Below, one piece after another: positions 59,593 to 64,000 of a stretch of DNA of 64,000 nt. Location of the stretch: assembly GCA_010094045.1 (NCBI GenBank), contig ML986763.1, positions 26,654 to 90,653 of the forward strand, in the 5' to 3' direction. Numbering within the stretch: position 1 is the stretch's first letter; every line of letters starts with the position of its first letter. The position numbers and the translations under genes were made by a program. This stretch comes from Lojkania enalia. Taxonomy: Eukaryota > Ascomycota > Dothideomycetes > Pleosporales. The notes under the pieces are model-generated. The model ran no database searches and was not told the origin of the DNA. It was given only the letters and a program-made list of their open reading frames with translations.

Positions 59593-62500
59593 ATCTATTA
59601 GGGTAAAAGAGGATCTATTATCCTATATTTATATCCGTATATCTGTTTATATTAGTATAAGTTTAAAGAACCTGCTTTCTAATATATAGTTCTAACTTTT
59701 TATAGCTTTATAAGCAGTTACTCTTATCTATATATCTACTAGACGTCTTCTTCTATAATTATAATATACCCCCTTATCCTATAGTTAATAGGCGATAAAA
59801 GGATAACTTATTTAATCTCTTTCTCCATCCTTTAAACCTTTAATTATATATCTATAAGGTAAAGTTGTTGTATAAACTTAGTATACTTCTAGCGAGGAAG
59901 TATCTTTATTATTCTATCTGCGGGTATCTAATCTGTAGGCTTCTATTATATATAGAGGCGATGTTACTCAACTTTCTAGCAAATCTAATTCTAGTAAATA
60001 TTAATATACTTAAGCTTAGTAGTAAGCTTATCCTACTCTTTTATAATAATTCCTATAGTCTGCTAGTTGTTATACTAGACAATAAACGTCTAATTAAGCT
60101 TTAGTAATAGTCTATTAAATAGATAATACTACTCTTCTATCTCTAATCCTATAAGAGATAGTACTAGTAGCTCTACCTTAGTAGTTAATTTTATAATAGT
60201 ACGTTAAAGCGTTAACTTCTAGTTAATAGTTATACTAAATAGCTAGAATATATATCCTTATAAGCTTCGTTATATCTTAACGTTGTTAGTAAATATAGTA
60301 TCTAATATACTAAAGAATACTAGGTTACAGTAATCTTATAGTATTATAAGATACTCTTAAATACCTCCTTTATTTACTACTTATACCTATAGTACTCGAT
60401 ACTTAGTATTAATAATATAGCTCTAAATCTTGCGAATAGAGCTAATATACGCTTATTCTAGGTTGGTTAAGTAAGAGGCGTAAATTATATATATACGCGC
60501 TAATTCTAGACGTATAAACTATATTAAAAAGGCTAGATAGCTAACTAATTCTTAGTATATCTTTATCTAAGTTTGGTTTAGTTCCTCTATAAACTGTTTA
60601 AGGTAGTTAACTATTATAAGTACTTTAGAATAGCGTCCTATCGTAATAATATTATATTTAGCAGTAACTTTATCGATATATATATTTTATACTAAGTATA
60701 TTATATATATATTAGTATCTTAAATAACGTATATATCTAGAAACTATTTAATTGGTCTAAGGTACTTAAGGCTATAGTACTTACTAAGCTAAATCTCGAA
60801 CCTCTAATATAGGTGTCGATTAGTTAGATAAATAGCTATAATAATATTGTCGACGTAGATAAATAGTATTAGCTATTTATTAACGTAGATATATAGAAAT
60901 CCTCCAATCAGTGTTAATCCTAGTAATAGTAGTATCTCTCTCAGTTCCTTATACTATAAGAGTAGTAACTCCTTTAGTTTATACAGGGCTCTTAATACTT
61001 ATAGCAGCTATCTATCCTTTTTAAATCCATCCGGTGTTTTAATATAGAGCTTCTGATAGATCCGAGTATTAAGAAAGGTATTTAGTACGTTGTACTGGAG
61101 TAGATCGAGTCTAAATTGGTTAGTAATAGTTATAATAGTTTAGAATATTCGTCTAGCTAGGGTAGTAGTATATATATCTCTATATAGCTGCTGTAGGTCA
61201 CCTCAGACTACTAGTCGTACCTTAAAGCGATAGAGGTAGCTATTCTCATCGAATTTATATGTAAATACCTATATTAAGAGCAGCACTTCTATATCTACAA
61301 TCTCTACTATATATATCGTCTTTATAAAGCAGCCTTTACTCTAGACTTCGCAATATTCCTTCTAGACAGCCTTTCGGAACTACTTACTAAATTGGTAATA
61401 AGCAAGCTCTTAATATAATTAAGGTGCTTCTAAAAGCTGAGTCCTATATATCTTTATCGTCGGCTAATACTTAAATATAGATAAAAACGTATATAAGTAA
61501 TTACTAACTAATCTACTATATAATATAGTATAAATCTGCTATCGTTCTAGTTCGTAGAGATTAGCGTTTCGACGAGTTTGTTGGGGTCCTTTAATAATGT
61601 TATTAGTGCTAAAATCGAGGTCTCAACGTCTTAAAGCGTTATTCTAATATTAATCGGGAATATAGCTATTAAGTAGGGTAGTAGACAGCTTCTATCGATC
61701 TAACTCGCTTTAGTTTCGTCTAGATAGCCTTGAATTAGAATATTCTAGGGTTAACAGTTGCTCCTGTTTATATAATTACTCTATTTCCTTAGTATTCTTA
61801 TCCTCTACCTATAACTTAGTAAGCTCAGGTGCAGCTTTATATCGCTAATTCTAACGGTATTACTACGATGTTAGCAGGTCTTTAATAGCTATATCGTCTA
61901 ATGCAGACTCCTCTAGAAATGCTAGAAACTCGATAGCTTCTTTAATAACTGATTTATTAGCGTAGCCTTTAGGTCTATTATAGAACTTACTTAGCTTAAA
62001 TACTATATTATAAGTACATATAACCTCGTTCTTTGTAGGTATCTAGATCCTAAAAATGTTAGTAGAGTTATATCTAATAAGGTGTCTGATTAGGGCTTTT
62101 AATTCTAGTTTATTTATACGCTTTAGTAGTCGATTAAGTATATATACTCGACAGCTAATTAGACATATATAATAAACCTTCAGCTTTCTCTCCTATATAA
62201 TCTTATAGAGTGTTTTCTATTATAGTACCTCCGTCGGTATACGATTTAGAATATACGCTGCTATTCTAATAAGCTTATAGGTTAGAGACTTTGGTAGTCC
62301 TATTTAAAGTCTTATTGCTCTAGCTCGGACGATAAGTATAGAGCCTGCCCGCTCTGCTAATCTATTCTACTCTTCTATATACTCGGCTCGCGGCTTATAT
62401 TATATACTAAGGTTATAATAGAGATCCTCTAGAACGTTCGGTGATGTACTAAATCTACGGTCCTTGTCTACTCTAATAGCCGTTATATTATAGTTGAAGA

Positions 62501-63277
62501 TATGCTGTATCTTACGTATTATCTAGGTTATCTATTAACCTAGGAATATCTTCGTTTAGTAAGAGAAAGTTAATACTTTATACTATTTTATATACTAATT
62601 AACTATATATCTAGTCTATTAATCGCTGTTTAGATAGGCTTCTCCTTATAATATAAGCTAGATAATGTTAATAGCAACTTAATAGAAGGGCTTTATTACT
62701 TAGTCCTTTTACTATCTTCGAGATATCTTCTTCGTTAATTTTATCTCTATATAGATACAACAAAAGTCTTTAGTATTACCTTTAATAACGAGTCTGTTAA
62801 CGTTCGTTATTAGACTATTAATCGCCTTCTTACTAGGGTAAGCTTAGATCTAATAAGCTATCCCAGTATTAATAATCTAGTCTAGTTAAGGATCCTTAGA
62901 AGATTGATAGGTAGTACTAAAAGATAACAGTATTATAGGCTTCGGGCGATACGAGATATCAGCATCTACTAGCTAGTATCCTCTATTATAGTTAAGATAA
63001 GTAAGAATTATTTCTAGATTATTTCTATATAAAAGATCTCGTCTAGAGTTAAAGTATATATTAATTCTCTAGTATTATACTAGGCCTATTAGGCTAGTAA
63101 TAAATCCTTATATATAGGCGATATAGGTAAGTACTAACGGTTATATACCTATCGGTGTCCTCGCTATTAGCTTTATACTTCTCTAGGCTGTAATCTAAAT
63201 ACGTCCTATACCTATACTAATAAAATTAGTTATAGTAGTATTATATTCTCTTATCTATCCCTTCTAGTCTTTAGTAT
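59593..63277 (-). pseudogene. Ty1/copia pol relic, minus strand
   Basis: The reverse strand around 60.7-61.1 kb reads a copia reverse transcriptase in order: LDLLQYNVLNTFLNTRI, IKTPDGFKK, LRALYKLKELLLL, YVDNIIIAIYL (the YVDD box with Asp to Asn). RNase H would lie further left and integrase/gag towards 63 kb. RIP is moderate. No LTR of its own is found: T3 borders it on the left and a younger copia LTR on the right. Confidence 0.7.
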
Positions 63278-63565
63278 TGTTACGGCTAAGCTATTCACAG
63301 TTAGCCCCTTGGCAGGTCCAGGGATATATATGTAGCATGTCTCGCATTTCTAGTCAATAGACGCAGTTTTCCAACCCTCATCAGAGCCAGCTAGCTCTGA
63401 CAGTTATGAGCCCGGAAGCCCTTTGACTACTGCTGCGTTCCACACAGACAGACTAGAGCTGATTGATATAGGCTTAGTCAATTATATCTCGTTTATCAAG
63501 ACCTCAGTCACCTCGACGTCGCTAGGCTAGCTAGGAAGCCAGAGAGCTTAGAACTAGTCGTAGCA
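63278..63565 (+). repeat. 5' LTR of a young copia element
   Basis: It starts TGTTACGG and ends near CGTAGCA, about 288 bp. It is GC-normal with TpG and CpA retained, in sharp contrast to the relics to its left. The 3' boundary is judged from the near-complementary ends only. Confidence 0.6.
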
Positions 63566-63605
63566 GAGACCTCGACAGATCAACGCGATATAGTATATCA
63601 AAAAG

Positions 63606-64000
63606 ATGACAGAATCAGACCTACTCATCACCAAGGCCACGGTTATTCTCGACAAGCCAGAGCACTGGACGCAGTGGCTGTTTCTGCGGAAGGACAGCGC
63701 GGACCGGAACTAGCTCTGGAAATACGTGGACCCAGACCTCAGTGAGGAGCTAGTCCTTCGACTAGACGCTAAGAAGCCGATTGAGAAGCAGTTCGGAGAT
63801 TTCCACAGGACAGACAGCAATGCTGAGGCAGCAGATGCTGAAGTGGATATCATGGATCTGACTGATCAAGAATTGGCAAGATATGAAGCCTGGTATAGGA
63901 CGTACAGCCGCAGCGAGGCGCGGTGGCTGCAGAAAGAGAAGGCTCTCAGGGAATTCACGCAGGAGATATCGAGGACGATAGCAGCTCGACACATCCATCT
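63606..64000 (+). pseudogene. Copia gag, partial, one stop
   Basis: From the ATG the frame reads MTESDLLITKATVILDKPEH and WTQWLFLRKDSADRN, then TAG at 63711-63713, then LWKYVDPDLSEELVLRLDAK and on, open, to the window edge. The N-terminus resembles the gag of fungal copia elements (a leucine-rich start, WxxWLF, LWxYVDPD). CAG to TAG, a RIP-type change, would explain the single stop. The antisense frame at 63762-63998 is a shadow. The element continues outside the window. Confidence 0.7.

Noticed and set aside
59865..60104. 79-residue plus-strand frame
   Set aside because: It is antisense to the copia pol relic, and its leucine/isoleucine/tyrosine-rich composition is what RIP-treated DNA gives.

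Overview
The window looks like a piece of a filamentous ascomycete (Pezizomycotina) chromosome. The genes are compact and intron-poor or have 40-60 bp introns, the gene families are typical of such fungi, and most of the window is AT-rich repeat DNA carrying the signature of repeat-induced point mutation (RIP): TpA-rich, almost without TpG/CpA, with hardly an ATG left.

Layout. Bases 1-352 are the end of a RIP-degraded Ty1/copia integrase. From about 353 to 15.13 kb lies an island of normal composition. It holds a partial conserved fungal gene, a four-exon DUF6594 membrane-protein gene (1594-2569, minus; reconstructed here), a degraded gene remnant, and then the main cluster: a caspase-like peptidase (3893-5806, minus), a broken Tc1/mariner element (6239-7568), a second caspase-like peptidase of the same architecture (7998-9965, plus) and a TPR-CHAT peptidase (10506-13913, plus). 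All three peptidases keep a His/Cys dyad. An imperfect inverted repeat of about 125 bp lies just outside the cluster, directly downstream of its two outermost stop codons.

From 15.13 to 63.28 kb the DNA is nested dead transposons, and insertion order can be read from target duplications and matched repeat lengths. A minus-strand Ty3/gypsy element (15197-46146) is split by a Ty1/copia element (18203-28244, TSD ATAAT, 254-bp LTRs, itself split by a TIR element and a Fot1/pogo element) and by a TA-flanked DNA segment (29776-44923). That segment contains a pogo element, a hAT-like transposase, a second gypsy element and a RIP-killed histone H3/CenH3-like gene with two introns (about 43948-44490). 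Further right are several Fot1/pogo copies inside one another, a gag-only LTR element, a short LTR element with a minisatellite, and a minus-strand copia relic. At 63278 a much younger copia LTR and gag begin and run off the window.

The 10-N gap at 38331-38340 is flanked by what appears to be the same 1488 bp twice, which points to unmerged overlapping contig ends and not to biology.

How the genes may work together (inference): three cysteine peptidases of the caspase/CHAT class, next to a predicted two-helix membrane protein, in a gene island between repeat blocks, suggest an accessory cell-death or self/non-self locus. No substrate or pore-forming partner can be recognised inside the window.
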